The position numbers and the translations under genes were made by a program. 58,945 nucleotides of DNA from an uncultured Bacteroidota bacterium (GTDB lineage Bacteria; Bacteroidota; Bacteroidia; Flavobacteriales; Flavobacteriaceae), in contig CABXGL010000002.1 in the NCBI GenBank assembly GCA_902511755.1, positions 65,973-124,917 of the forward strand, read 5' to 3'. The notes beneath the pieces are model-generated. The model had not been told where the DNA came from. It saw nothing but the letters and a program-made list of their open reading frames with translations, and did not search any database. This document shows, one piece after another, positions 20,815 to 29,416 of this stretch. The number at the start of each line of letters is the position of its first letter. The stretch's first letter is position 1.

Positions 20815-21413
20815 TAATTCTTTTTTATAAACTGATTTAATTTTTTTAATCCCTTTTTTGTTACTATTGCTCTTAGGTGGTATTCAATATAATTTCCCAT
20901 TAAAAATATTGGATCGTATTTGTCAGCAGGAAAAATTTCTTGGTCTTTTATACCTATCATTCCAGTGAAATAAAGTTTTGAAATCAAATCTACATTAATG
21001 TCTTTCCTAAAAAGATTTAATCTAACCCCATTTTTTAAACTATCAATAGTAGTATTAGTCATAAACTCAAATTGTTTTAATGTAATTTTTTTATGGATAT
21101 CAGGATAATACTTTTTAAGTTGATATAATGGAGCAGCTTTTTCTCCTTTAAGATATTTTATTAAAAACAATTTAATGTCGTACAGTTCACTAATGGGATC
21201 AGTAGAATCCTTTTTTATTTGTTTAATTCCACTAGTAATATTATTAAACATATAATTTGTAACACTCTTTACAAGTTCATTTTTGTTATTAAAAAAGTTA
21301 TAGATTGTTTTTTTAGAAATACCCATCTCATTAGCAATATGATCCATTGTTACACTTTTAAAGCCAAATGTTAGGAAAAGCTCTTTTGCTTTATCAACAA
21401 TTAAATCTTTCAT
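20814..21413 (-). CDS. TetR/AcrR family repressor of the RND operon
   Basis: 199 aa. Residues about 1-50 form the TetR helix-turn-helix (VTMDHIANEMGISKKTIYNF); the remainder is a helical ligand-binding domain. It is first in the tetR-tolC-mfp-rnd operon. A palindrome (GAAACTTT/AAAGTTTC) lies within its own promoter, so autoregulation and control of the pump are likely; this is inferred from position and not shown. Confidence 0.9.
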   Translation of the reverse strand: MKDLIVDKAKELFLTFGFKSVTMDHIANEMGISKKTIYNFFNNKNELVKSVTNYMFNNITSGIKQIKKDSTDPISELYDIKLFLIKYLKGEKAAPLYQLKKYYPDIHKKITLKQFEFMTNTTIDSLKNGVRLNLFRKDINVDLISKLYFTGMIGIKDQEIFPADKYDPIFLMGNYIEYHLRAIVTKKGLKKLNQFIKKN

Positions 21414-21430
21414 ATAATTTTTTTGGATTG

Positions 21431-21461
21431 CAAATATAGCAAGGAAACTTTAAAAACCAAA
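21431..21461 (-). promoter_or_regulatory. Promoter of the tetR-efflux operon
   Basis: On the minus strand TTTG (21461-21458) is followed after exactly 19 bp by TATATTTG (21438-21431). This is a full match to the Bacteroidota vegetative consensus. The tetR start is about 18 bp downstream of the -7 element. Confidence 0.8.
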
Positions 21462-21478
21462 AAAGTTTCTAAAGTTTC
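21444..21478. promoter_or_regulatory. Palindromic operator, probable TetR binding site
   Basis: GAAACTTT (21444-21451) and AAAGTTTC (21462-21469) form a perfect 8-bp inverted repeat with a 10-bp spacer, and a second AAAGTTTC follows at 21471-21478. The palindrome lies between and over the -33 and -7 elements of the tetR promoter, where a bound repressor would block transcription. The divergent crtE promoter begins about 40 bp away. Confidence 0.7.
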
Positions 21479-21515
21479 ATTGTAAAATAAAACTTTATTT
21501 AAAATCTTAATAATG

Positions 21516-21523
21516 TATTTTTG
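21516..21523 (+). promoter_or_regulatory. -7 element for the polyprenyl synthetase gene
   Basis: TATTTTTG matches TAnnTTTG; the upstream -33 region holds only TTTA. The ATG at 21538 lies 14 bp after the element, so the mRNA leader would be very short. Confidence 0.55.
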
Positions 21524-21537
21524 TAAAAATTAATTTG

Positions 21538-22512
21538 ATGGAATCAATAAAGGAATATAAAGAAATGATTACAGGGGAATTAAAAAAAATTTCTTTTAAT
21601 CATAAGCCAGATTCCTTGTATGACCCTGTCAAATATTTTTTAGATATTGGAGGCAAAAGAGTAAGGCCAATTCTTGCTTTGATGTCTGCTTCCTCATTTA
21701 AGTGTGAGCCTAAATTGGCTTTAAATGCTGCTTTGTCAGTTGAGCTTTTCCATAATTTTACTTTAATACATGACGACATAATGGATTCAGCAAATTCAAG
21801 AAGAGGAAAGGAAACTATTCATAATAAATGGGGAATTAATTCTGCAATTCTTTCTGGAGACGTAATGCTTATAATGGCTTATCAATTGTTAGAAAACTAT
21901 GATAATAATACTCATATAGAGTTAAATAAATTATTAAATAAAACTGCTAAGGAAGTGTGTGAAGGACAACAAATGGATATCGATTTCGAGTCTAAATTAA
22001 ATGTCTCATTTGAACAGTATATTAAAATGGTAAGTTCTAAAACAGCAGTTTTATTAGGGTGTTCATTAAAAATGGGAGCTATTGTTGCAGGTGCTTCAAT
22101 TGAAGATCAAGAAAATATTTATAAGTTTGGAATTAATCTTGGATTAGCTTTTCAACTCCAAGATGATTATTTAGATATTTTTGGAGAAGAAAATCTAGTT
22201 GGAAAAAAAATAGGTGGAGATATTATTGAAAATAAAAAAACAGTTTTATATCATATGGCAATGATTGATTCCAATCAAAATCAAAAAAAACATATTACAG
22301 AATTATATAATTCAAATAATATTTCTAATAAAAATAAAATTTCTAAAATAACCTTGTTATTTAAGGAAACAAAAGCAGATATTTCCTCTAAAAAATTAAT
22401 TGATCAATATACTAACAAGGCTATAGATTCAATTAATAGGTTAAGTATTGATCAAAATTTTAAAAATGAATTTATTGTCTTTTCTAATAATCTTATGAAA
22501 AGAGATTTATAA
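21538..22512 (+). CDS. crtE: Polyprenyl diphosphate synthase, probable geranylgeranyl diphosphate synthase
   Basis: 324 aa. Both Asp-rich motifs of trans-prenyltransferases are present: DDIMD at residues 79-83 followed by RRG, and DDYLDIFGE near residue 219. GGKRVRP (residues 38-44) binds diphosphate. The convergent neighbour is a lycopene cyclase, so GGPP synthesis for carotenoids is the likely job, although quinone or farnesyl products cannot be excluded by motif alone. A TTG one codon upstream could also be read as a start; the ATG is preferred. Confidence 0.8.
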   Translation: MESIKEYKEMITGELKKISFNHKPDSLYDPVKYFLDIGGKRVRPILALMSASSFKCEPKLALNAALSVELFHNFTLIHDDIMDSANSRRGKETIHNKWGINSAILSGDVMLIMAYQLLENYDNNTHIELNKLLNKTAKEVCEGQQMDIDFESKLNVSFEQYIKMVSSKTAVLLGCSLKMGAIVAGASIEDQENIYKFGINLGLAFQLQDDYLDIFGEENLVGKKIGGDIIENKKTVLYHMAMIDSNQNQKKHITELYNSNNISNKNKISKITLLFKETKADISSKKLIDQYTNKAIDSINRLSIDQNFKNEFIVFSNNLMKRDL

Positions 22513-23661
22513 TTTAAATAATCTTTTAAAAACAGTTTTTACAAAAATTCCAAAGGAGAAGTTTGCCATAATTGTTAATTCTTCTAAAAAATTACTTTTT
22601 TCATCTAAAAATTTAAAAATCCATTTTGATTTATTGTTTTTAAACATTTGAGTGAAGAGTTTTTTGCCTAAATGGTTGTTTTGATACAATACATCTAAAA
22701 AGATGATGTCATAATATCTGAACCTGGATTTTTTATAAAATTTTGTAAAATCATGATTTGTTTTTAAAAAATTTATAAGTGATTTGGTTTTTCTTTCGAT
22801 GTTTTTAAAGGTAAAACCAGTACTAGGCTTACTCCATCCGCCTGCAGATCCTATATTAATTATATTTTTTGAGTTTTGTTTGTGAAAAGGAAAACCGGTC
22901 ATTGGTATTTTTCCTAACTCTTTGGAAACAATAGAATAATTTTTGATTCCTAGACTGTCTAAATAATTAATTAAAAAGGGTTCATATTCTTTTTTATCCA
23001 AAACATGTTTTGAAAATAAAGTATATTCTACTAAAGCCTCTTTTTTAGAAAAAGGAAGGATATACATAAATCTGGTATTGAAATTTTGTTCAATAGAAAA
23101 ATCCATGAAGGTAGCTTCTTCTGGATTAAAAAAATCTTTTTCTGTTTTTATAAACCAACCTTCAAAATGTTGAATTAATAGGGGATATTTTTTATTAGAT
23201 TTTAAAAGTTCCCAATTCAGGATACTATTAAATACCTTTTGAGAAGTATAGATTCCTAAACTTGTTTTAACTTCGCCATAATTTCCCTTATCTAGTATAG
23301 TTAGAACTTTTTCATTTAAAATTTTTATGTTAGAATTTTTTGAAATTATGTTGTTAGTATAATTATAATAAGAAACACTTTTAAGCATTTTATAGCTTAG
23401 TGGTTTTAAAGAGATAACTTTATTAAAATTGTCACTTTTAAAAATTATATTATTCCAATTATAAAAAGTCAGATCCTTCCATATAATATTATCATTGTCT
23501 TCCCAAAAACACCAGGTTCTGTCATTAATTTTTTTAGGATATTCTGGATCAATGATTAAGATTTTTTTTCCTGAAAAGAAATTGTCTAATGATAACCTAG
23601 ATGCTAAAGAAAGTCCTGAAGCACCACCACCACAAATTATGTAATCATAATCAAATTCCAT
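22507..23661 (-). CDS. crtY: Lycopene beta-cyclase, CrtY/CrtL type
   Basis: 384 aa. The N-terminus YDYIICGGGASGLSLASRL is a dinucleotide (FAD) binding fold; DRTWCFWE and GSAGGWSKPSTGFTF are conserved cyclase segments. It closes the ends of lycopene to make beta-carotene. It overlaps the 3' end of the convergent prenyl synthase by 6 bp. Other carotenoid genes (crtB, crtI, crtZ) are not in this window. The promoter-like CAAAAATA (minus TATTTTTG) lies at 23686-23693. Confidence 0.88.
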   Translation of the reverse strand: MEFDYDYIICGGGASGLSLASRLSLDNFFSGKKILIIDPEYPKKINDRTWCFWEDNDNIIWKDLTFYNWNNIIFKSDNFNKVISLKPLSYKMLKSVSYYNYTNNIISKNSNIKILNEKVLTILDKGNYGEVKTSLGIYTSQKVFNSILNWELLKSNKKYPLLIQHFEGWFIKTEKDFFNPEEATFMDFSIEQNFNTRFMYILPFSKKEALVEYTLFSKHVLDKKEYEPFLINYLDSLGIKNYSIVSKELGKIPMTGFPFHKQNSKNIINIGSAGGWSKPSTGFTFKNIERKTKSLINFLKTNHDFTKFYKKSRFRYYDIIFLDVLYQNNHLGKKLFTQMFKNNKSKWIFKFLDEKSNFLEELTIMANFSFGIFVKTVFKRLFKL

Positions 23662-23685
23662 TCAAATCATTGAATTCTAAATATA

Positions 23686-23693
23686 CAAAAATA
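23686..23693 (-). promoter_or_regulatory. -7 element for lycopene cyclase
   Basis: TATTTTTG on the minus strand, 24 bp ahead of the crtY start codon. The -33 region overlaps the metal-repressor operator at 23706-23727, so crtY may respond to the same regulator; this is inferred from position. Confidence 0.45.
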
Positions 23694-23705
23694 GTTTAGG
23701 CATAA

Positions 23706-23727
23706 ATTTTTAGGGTAGTCTAAAAAT
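23706..23727. promoter_or_regulatory. DtxR/MntR-type operator
   Basis: ATTTTTAG and CTAAAAAT form a perfect 8-bp inverted repeat with a 6-bp spacer. The core TTAGGGTAGTCTAA (23710-23723) closely resembles the known DtxR box TTAGGTTAGCCTAA. It sits directly upstream of the DtxR-family gene and of the divergent crtY. Confidence 0.75.
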
Positions 23728-23730
23728 ATT

Positions 23731-23761
23731 TTTATTAATTTCTAAAAATAATGTACATTTG
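23731..23761 (+). promoter_or_regulatory. Promoter of the metal-repressor operon
   Basis: TTTA (23731-23734), 19 bp, TACATTTG (23754-23761). The -7 element covers an upstream in-frame ATG at 23751, so translation must begin at the later ATG 23766, only 5 bp after the element; the transcript would be nearly leaderless. Confidence 0.65.
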
Positions 23762-23765
23762 TAGC

Positions 23766-24422
23766 ATGTTATCATTAACTGAAGAAAATCATTTAAAAGC
23801 TATTTTTCATCTTTCTAGTGTTGATAATAAGGATGTGAGCACGAATGCAATAGCAGATTCATTAAATACAAAAGCACCCTCTGTAACAGATATGTTAAAG
23901 AAACTTTCTGACAAAAAATTAATTAATTATAAAAAATATCAAGGCTCTTTTCTTACTCCAATTGGCAGGAAAACAGCTTTAAATATTATTAGAAAACATA
24001 GATTATGGGAAGTTTTTTTAGTTGAGAAATTAGGATTTAATTGGTCGGAGGTTCATGAGGTCGCAGAACAACTTGAACATATAAAATCTAAAAAGTTGAT
24101 TGATGAGTTAGATAAGTTTTTAGATTATCCAACAAAGGATCCTCATGGAGATCCAATTCCTAATACGGCGGGCTTTATTAAGTATTCAAGCAGATCTTTA
24201 TTATCAGATTTAGCAATTGGAGACAGAGGAAAATTCATTGGAGTAAAAGATTCTTCTTCTGCTTTTTTAAAGTTTTTAGACAAGAGAAAAATTGCTTTAG
24301 GCACTAATATTCAAATTCTTCATATTGAAGATTTTGACAACTCTATACATATTGGACTAGACGAAACCAATTTAACGATTTCAGTAAAATCTGCTAATAA
24401 TATTTATGTAACTAAGATATAA
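23766..24422 (+). CDS. DtxR/MntR family metal-dependent repressor
   Basis: 218 aa from MLSLTEENHLKAIFHL. A winged helix-turn-helix (about residues 1-65, TKAPSVTDMLKKLSDKKL) is followed by a metal-binding dimerisation region (ILRKHRLWEVFLVEKLG-like, with His and Glu in HEVAEQLEHI) and a C-terminal FeoA/SH3-like domain. DtxR-family members sense Fe(II) or Mn(II). The following ZIP and TonB genes are spaced by 2 and 19 bp, so it probably controls its own operon through the box at 23706. Which metal is sensed is not decidable here. Confidence 0.88.
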   Translation: MLSLTEENHLKAIFHLSSVDNKDVSTNAIADSLNTKAPSVTDMLKKLSDKKLINYKKYQGSFLTPIGRKTALNIIRKHRLWEVFLVEKLGFNWSEVHEVAEQLEHIKSKKLIDELDKFLDYPTKDPHGDPIPNTAGFIKYSSRSLLSDLAIGDRGKFIGVKDSSSAFLKFLDKRKIALGTNIQILHIEDFDNSIHIGLDETNLTISVKSANNIYVTKI

Positions 24423-24424
24423 TT

Positions 24425-25243
24425 ATGTATCAAGAAATCATCAATTTTTTTCAAGGATTAGATCCAATATTAGGAGCTTTAATCGCTACTTTATCTACTT
24501 GGGCATTAACCGCTTTAGGAGCATCATTTGTGTTTTTTTTTAAAACAATGAATAGGGTTGTTTTAGATGGCATGTTAGGTTTTACTGGTGGAGTAATGGT
24601 TGCAGCAAGTTTTTGGAGCTTGTTGGCCCCAGGGATTGAAATGTCAGAAGGGGAAGGTTTTATAAAAGTTATTCCAGCTGCGGTTGGATTTGCTTTAGGA
24701 GCATTATTTATTTTTGGTTTAGACAAAGTTCTGCCACACATTCATATTAATTTTAAGGAATCAGAAGGGATAAAGACACCTTGGCATAAAACAACTTTGC
24801 TTGTTTTGGCCATTACTTTACATAATATTCCAGAAGGTCTTGCTATTGGAGTATTATTTGGAGGAGTGGCTTCTGGAATTCCAGAAGCATCCATTACAGG
24901 AGCAGTTGTATTAGCTATAGGAATTGGAATTCAAAATTTCCCTGAAGGGATAGCTGTATCTATGCCTCTAAGAAGACAGGGCATGACTAGATGGAAAAGT
25001 TTCATGTATGGCCAATCTTCTGCAATTGTTGAACCAATAGCTGGAGTAATTGGAGCAGTTGCTGTTACTTTTTTTACTCCAATTTTGCCTTATGCCTTAG
25101 CTTTTGCAGCAGGTGCAATGATATTTGTAGTTGTTGAAGAAGTTATACCTGAAACCCAGCAAGACAATAATACGGACATAGCCACACTTGGCTTTATTGG
25201 TGGATTTATAGTGATGATGACTTTGGATGTAGCACTAGGGTAG
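24425..25243 (+). CDS. ZIP family divalent metal transporter
   Basis: 272 aa with about eight membrane helices. The two intramembrane metal-site motifs are intact: HNIPEGLAIGVLF (helix IV) and QNFPEGIAVSMPL (helix V). Closest in type to ZupT, which imports Zn, Fe, Mn and Co. The start lies 2 bp after the DtxR-family stop, so expression is coupled to that regulator. Confidence 0.9.
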   Translation: MYQEIINFFQGLDPILGALIATLSTWALTALGASFVFFFKTMNRVVLDGMLGFTGGVMVAASFWSLLAPGIEMSEGEGFIKVIPAAVGFALGALFIFGLDKVLPHIHINFKESEGIKTPWHKTTLLVLAITLHNIPEGLAIGVLFGGVASGIPEASITGAVVLAIGIGIQNFPEGIAVSMPLRRQGMTRWKSFMYGQSSAIVEPIAGVIGAVAVTFFTPILPYALAFAAGAMIFVVVEEVIPETQQDNNTDIATLGFIGGFIVMMTLDVALG

Positions 25244-25262
25244 TTCTAATTAATTTTTATTC

Positions 25263-27545
25263 ATGAAACATTTATTGCCTTTTTTTATTTTGATTCCTAT
25301 GGTCATAAATTCTCAAATTGTAGAAATTAATGGAACAATAAATTCAGAGTTTGGAATATTAAGTTATGCTAGTGTTAGTATTTTAGAGTCCAAGACAGGA
25401 ACCATTGCAGATGAAAAAGGAAATTTTTATTTAAAGGCAGATCTTTCTAAGCATAATACACTATTTGTTTCATTTTTAGGACATATTTCAAAAAAATTTT
25501 CCTTACATGACCCTACAATAGATTTACAAAATTTAAACATCATTCTTCAAGAAGATATAAATGGACTAAATGAAGTGGTTATTACAGGAACATTGAAAGA
25601 TGAATTTGTTACAGAATCTGCTGTTAAAGTTAATGTGATAACAAGTAAAAAAATAAATTCTTTTCTTCCTTCTGGAGGGGCAAATATTACTGAAATTGTA
25701 CAGCTAGTTAATGGAGCACAAGAAGTAATTGCTTGTGGAGTATGTTATACAAATTCAATTAGTATAAATGGTTTAGAGGGACCTTACACATCCGTTTTAT
25801 TAGATGGAATTCCAATGTATGGAAACTTAGCTTCTGTATATGGTCTTAATGGAATCCCTAATATGATAATAGATAGATTAGAAATAGTAAAAGGTCCAAG
25901 TAGCACCTTATATGGTTCTGAAGCTGTAGCTGGGGTCATAAATATTATAACTAAAAATCCACAAGAGCAACCTTTTCTTTCTTTAGATGTTCAAGGAACT
26001 TCTCATAAGGAAAGTTTTATCAACCTAGCTTTAACTCCAAGTATTGGAAAATCATATGGATATTTTGGGATTAATTGGGACAGAAAAAGTGATTACGATG
26101 ATTATAATAATGACGGTTTTGGGGATGACATTAACCTTGGAAGATTTTCTATTTTCAATAAATGGAAAATGTATAGAGAGTCAAAAAAAGAATTTATTAT
26201 TGCGGCAAGGTATTATTTTGAAGATAGAAGAAATGGGGTAAAAGAATATTTGAAAAACAACAATTATAAAAAAATTAGAGGAGATAATAAAATTTATGGA
26301 GAGAGTGTATATACAAATAGATTTGAAATATTTGGGAAATATGAATTTGCTTTTACAGAAGGTTTTGAATTAAATTATTCTTATTCAAAGCATGATCAAA
26401 ATAGTTATTATGGAACTGATTATTATGAGGCACAACAAGATATTTTTTTCTCACAATTTACTTTAGATAGAAAATATGGAAAGCATGATTTATTATTAGG
26501 AGCATCAATAAGAAACAATTTATATGATGACAATACAATTGCTACAGAATCTGTTAAAAATGGAATAATAATTAATAAAGAATCTAATCAATTTATTCCT
26601 GGACTATTAATTCAGGATCAATACAAGCCATCTGAAAAAATATCTTTAATAGGAGGCTTAAGAATAGACAATTATAATGAACATGGATTTATTTATGCAC
26701 CAAGCTTTCATTTAAAATATAATCCTGGACAGTGGCTTTCATTAAGACTCAATATAGGAACAGGCTTTAGGTTAGTTAATTTATTTACGGAGGATCATGC
26801 TTTTATAACAGGACAAAGAGAAGTTAAAATATTAGAAGATTTAAACCCAGAGAAATCAAAAAGTATAATTTTTAATACGAACTATATTTATACAGGATTA
26901 AGTGGATCAGGAAATTTAGATTTAGATCTTTTTTATACTTATTTTTCTAACAAAATAATTCCTAATTATAACAATCAGAATTTTATTATTTATGAAAATT
27001 CAGATGGGTATGCATATTCTAAAGGAATTAGTGGAGCTTTGAATCATACTTTTTTGAATGGTATAGCTATCTCTTTATCTTTTAACCATCAAATAGTTCG
27101 ATATACAGAGGATAAGAATAACATAAAGTCTTTGTATGATATGGAGCATTCTCCAAAATGGAGTGGAGGGTTAAATTTAAAATTTCCTATTAATAAAAAA
27201 TGGTCTATAAATTCTTCCTCAAATTATGTTGGTGTTATGCGACTTCCAACAGTTTATGAGATGGATAAAAATGGTTTAATAAGTGCTGAGCCTAGAAAAA
27301 CTAAAAGTAAGCCCTTTAGCATTCACAATATTAATATAAATGGAGTTGTAAAAAATAAAAATGAAATATATTTTGGAATGCTTAACGTCTTTAATTTTAG
27401 GCAAAAGGAATCTCCTTTAGTTGGATATACCGATCCTAATTACAATAAAGGCTTTAGTCCATTTTTTGACACATCATATGCATATGCTCCTAATCATGGA
27501 AGGGAGATATTCCTTGGATTTAGATTAATGATAGATAAAAAATAA
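25263..27545 (+). CDS. TonB-dependent outer-membrane receptor, probable metal-complex uptake
   Basis: 760 aa. A signal peptide (to about residue 18) is followed by a carboxypeptidase-D-regulatory-like domain (residues about 20-105), a plug with LDGIPMYG and GPSSTLYGSEAVAGVINIITK, and a 22-strand-type barrel. The plug carries an unusual CGVC Cys pair (near residue 160) just ahead of NGLEGPYTSVLLDG. Being last in the dtxR-zip operon, it probably imports a metal or metal complex. The substrate is not known from sequence; the Cys pair is a candidate metal contact. Confidence 0.88.
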   Translation: MKHLLPFFILIPMVINSQIVEINGTINSEFGILSYASVSILESKTGTIADEKGNFYLKADLSKHNTLFVSFLGHISKKFSLHDPTIDLQNLNIILQEDINGLNEVVITGTLKDEFVTESAVKVNVITSKKINSFLPSGGANITEIVQLVNGAQEVIACGVCYTNSISINGLEGPYTSVLLDGIPMYGNLASVYGLNGIPNMIIDRLEIVKGPSSTLYGSEAVAGVINIITKNPQEQPFLSLDVQGTSHKESFINLALTPSIGKSYGYFGINWDRKSDYDDYNNDGFGDDINLGRFSIFNKWKMYRESKKEFIIAARYYFEDRRNGVKEYLKNNNYKKIRGDNKIYGESVYTNRFEIFGKYEFAFTEGFELNYSYSKHDQNSYYGTDYYEAQQDIFFSQFTLDRKYGKHDLLLGASIRNNLYDDNTIATESVKNGIIINKESNQFIPGLLIQDQYKPSEKISLIGGLRIDNYNEHGFIYAPSFHLKYNPGQWLSLRLNIGTGFRLVNLFTEDHAFITGQREVKILEDLNPEKSKSIIFNTNYIYTGLSGSGNLDLDLFYTYFSNKIIPNYNNQNFIIYENSDGYAYSKGISGALNHTFLNGIAISLSFNHQIVRYTEDKNNIKSLYDMEHSPKWSGGLNLKFPINKKWSINSSSNYVGVMRLPTVYEMDKNGLISAEPRKTKSKPFSIHNININGVVKNKNEIYFGMLNVFNFRQKESPLVGYTDPNYNKGFSPFFDTSYAYAPNHGREIFLGFRLMIDKK

Positions 27546-27557
27546 TTAGCCTTTATT

Positions 27558-28415
27558 TCATCTCCAATTATGGCTCAAAACATTCATTATTTTACCGACC
27601 ATTGAAGTTGCAGATGAAGCTGAAGGGTACATCTCAATAGCTTTTTTATAATACTTTAAAGCGTTTTCCATATCTCCTTCATTATAATAAAATTCTCCCA
27701 TTGAATCATAGGAGTTATAACTTTTATAAAGATTTATATATTCATCAAAATGACTTTTTGCCTTATCTTTTTCTCCAATTCCATAGTAGAAATACCCTAA
27801 TGTATTAATTATAGGAGGAATCATATAAGAATGATCTCCACTTGTTGGCAGAGAATTAGGATCACCTTTTTGATCCTTAATTTCAGAAAGTAATGATTCC
27901 ATTTCTTTAATTCTTTCATTTGCATCAGGCATTGTGAAAGCATAGTAGTAATGAATGAGTTTCCCTTTAGGTTCAAGTTCACGCATTTTTGACCATAAAT
28001 CATGCGCTCCTTTTGTAACTAAGGGCCAATTTTCTCCTCTTGGCAGGTCAAGAAGTGAAACAAAAATTTTAGAAGTTTCATTATTGTCAGCTACAAGTTC
28101 CTTAGCTTTTTCTATATGCATTTTTTGTTTGTCAGATCCTTCAATTGAAAATCCAGCTAAAACAACATGAGGTCCAAATAATGATGGGTCATACTCTAAA
28201 ACTTTTTCAAAGAATGTCATAGATTTTTCATATTCAACATTATACATATGCTTCATTGCATGATGTAACATTTCATTAGCATTTGTGTCATCTCCGTTCC
28301 ATTGAATATAGGATCCATCAGTGGCATCAAAAGTCCACTTATTATTTTCTTGATTTTGAGTAGTGGTTTGGCAACCTAAAATAAGTATTGATAAAAGTAA
28401 AATTAATTTTTTCAT
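27558..28415 (-). CDS. TPR-containing lipoprotein
   Basis: 285 aa. The lipobox LILGC places lipidation at Cys15. Two regions of tetratricopeptide helix pairs are visible (about residues 50-90 and 205-270, for example NTLGYFYYGIGEKDKAKSHF and ENALKYYKKAIEMYP). It is probably a periplasmic or outer-membrane scaffold. It is the last of a minus-strand set (SCO1, P19-like, 104-aa protein, this gene). Confidence 0.75.
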   Translation of the reverse strand: MKKLILLLSILILGCQTTTQNQENNKWTFDATDGSYIQWNGDDTNANEMLHHAMKHMYNVEYEKSMTFFEKVLEYDPSLFGPHVVLAGFSIEGSDKQKMHIEKAKELVADNNETSKIFVSLLDLPRGENWPLVTKGAHDLWSKMRELEPKGKLIHYYYAFTMPDANERIKEMESLLSEIKDQKGDPNSLPTSGDHSYMIPPIINTLGYFYYGIGEKDKAKSHFDEYINLYKSYNSYDSMGEFYYNEGDMENALKYYKKAIEMYPSASSATSMVGKIMNVLSHNWR

Positions 28416-28466
28416 GATATAAAATTTATTCGTTAAATGCTGCTAATCTAAATACAGTTTTTCGAG

Positions 28467-28781
28467 TTAATATTTCCCTTTTCCGGCAACTTTATTAGCA
28501 AAAACTCGAAATTCTTGACTACTAAAAAGTTCGTCTAAACCGTTAACTAAGCTTACCATATCTATAGCTCCTATAACAGCGTGATGTGTAGCCCCAGGAT
28601 TTTGTTGTCCTCCTGTTCCTGCTTTTGCAAAATCTGTTTCAAAATGTTTTGTCATTTCTACAACGATTGTTTGAATATCATTTGGGTTTTCAACCTCGAA
28701 ACTATAAATGGATGTTATTCCTTGAGAAAAGATTGAAATTGAAAATAAAAAGAGAAAGAATATCGAGAGATTTTTTTTCAT
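28467..28781 (-). CDS. Small secreted protein, unknown function
   Basis: 104 aa with a signal peptide (MKKNLSIFFLFLFSISIFSQ). The mature part (about 84 residues) has a THHAVIGAIDMVS segment and looks like one compact alpha/beta unit; a dimeric ferredoxin-like fold is possible but not shown. It lies between the P19-like and TPR genes on the same strand. Confidence 0.6.
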   Translation of the reverse strand: MKKNLSIFFLFLFSISIFSQGITSIYSFEVENPNDIQTIVVEMTKHFETDFAKAGTGGQQNPGATHHAVIGAIDMVSLVNGLDELFSSQEFRVFANKVAGKGKY

Positions 28782-28867
28782 GTATTTAATATTAAAATAG
28801 AAACTTGAATATAATAAATATTTACTAATACATTCAATAGTGTATGTTATTTTAATTAGAATAAGAT

Positions 28868-29413
28868 CTAGTTTCTGGAAGCTTTGGCAATTTCTTCAAA
28901 ATCTACTTTTCTATATAGAAATAAATTTTCTTTAAAAAGTTCTTCTCCATAATTTTTTAACCAATCATTATGTAAAGCAAGTTCAAGATGAGTAGGAGGA
29001 ATTACACGGAATTCAACTGAATAAAGATCATTGATTTCACCAGGCAGTGTAATATTTCTGGCATAATGAAAATTATCAACTAGGTTAATATGTGGAAGTA
29101 AATCAATAAAAGTGCTTAAGCTTGTTTTCTCATTTACTATTTTGGCTGTTATATGTAAGTATGGTACGAACCCTCCTTTTGGAGTTCCTTTAGGAATATT
29201 ATTTGTATCCCAATTTACTCGGGCCTCAATATGAACATTGGTTTGACTTTCTTTTAAATGTAATGAAGAAGGTATTACGTGATCTTTTATAGCTCCCTCA
29301 AAAATAAATACAATCCCTGGCTCAACTCTTTCTTCCCCAATAACTAGTTCTTGAGCATTTAAATAAAAGTTTGCTGTCAATAAAACACATATACTAAAAA
29401 TTACGTTTTTCAT
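28868..29413 (-). CDS. P19/Tp34-type periplasmic metal-binding protein
   Basis: 181 aa with a signal peptide (cleavage near LNAQ, residue 20). It follows the P19/Tp34 (Fe2+ transport periplasmic) pattern in order: GEERVEPG, then HIEARVNW, then GGFVPYLHITAKIV, then LLPHINLVDNFHYARNI, then VEFRVIPPTHLELALH. The conserved His and Glu/Met positions in P19 bind Cu(II) and contribute to iron uptake. SCO1 is 3 bp upstream, and an iron/zinc-type operon lies nearby on the other strand. No FTR1-type permease is seen in the window. Confidence 0.75.
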   Translation of the reverse strand: MKNVIFSICVLLTANFYLNAQELVIGEERVEPGIVFIFEGAIKDHVIPSSLHLKESQTNVHIEARVNWDTNNIPKGTPKGGFVPYLHITAKIVNEKTSLSTFIDLLPHINLVDNFHYARNITLPGEINDLYSVEFRVIPPTHLELALHNDWLKNYGEELFKENLFLYRKVDFEEIAKASRN

Positions 29414-29416
29414 TTA

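Noticed and set aside
23751-23765. Longer N-terminus for the DtxR-family protein (ATG 23751)
   Set aside because: The -7 promoter element lies within these codons and the family N-terminus begins at the later ATG.
24451-24741. A 96-codon minus-strand frame inside the ZIP transporter gene
   Set aside because: It is antisense to conserved ZIP helices; composition is that of a mirrored membrane gene.
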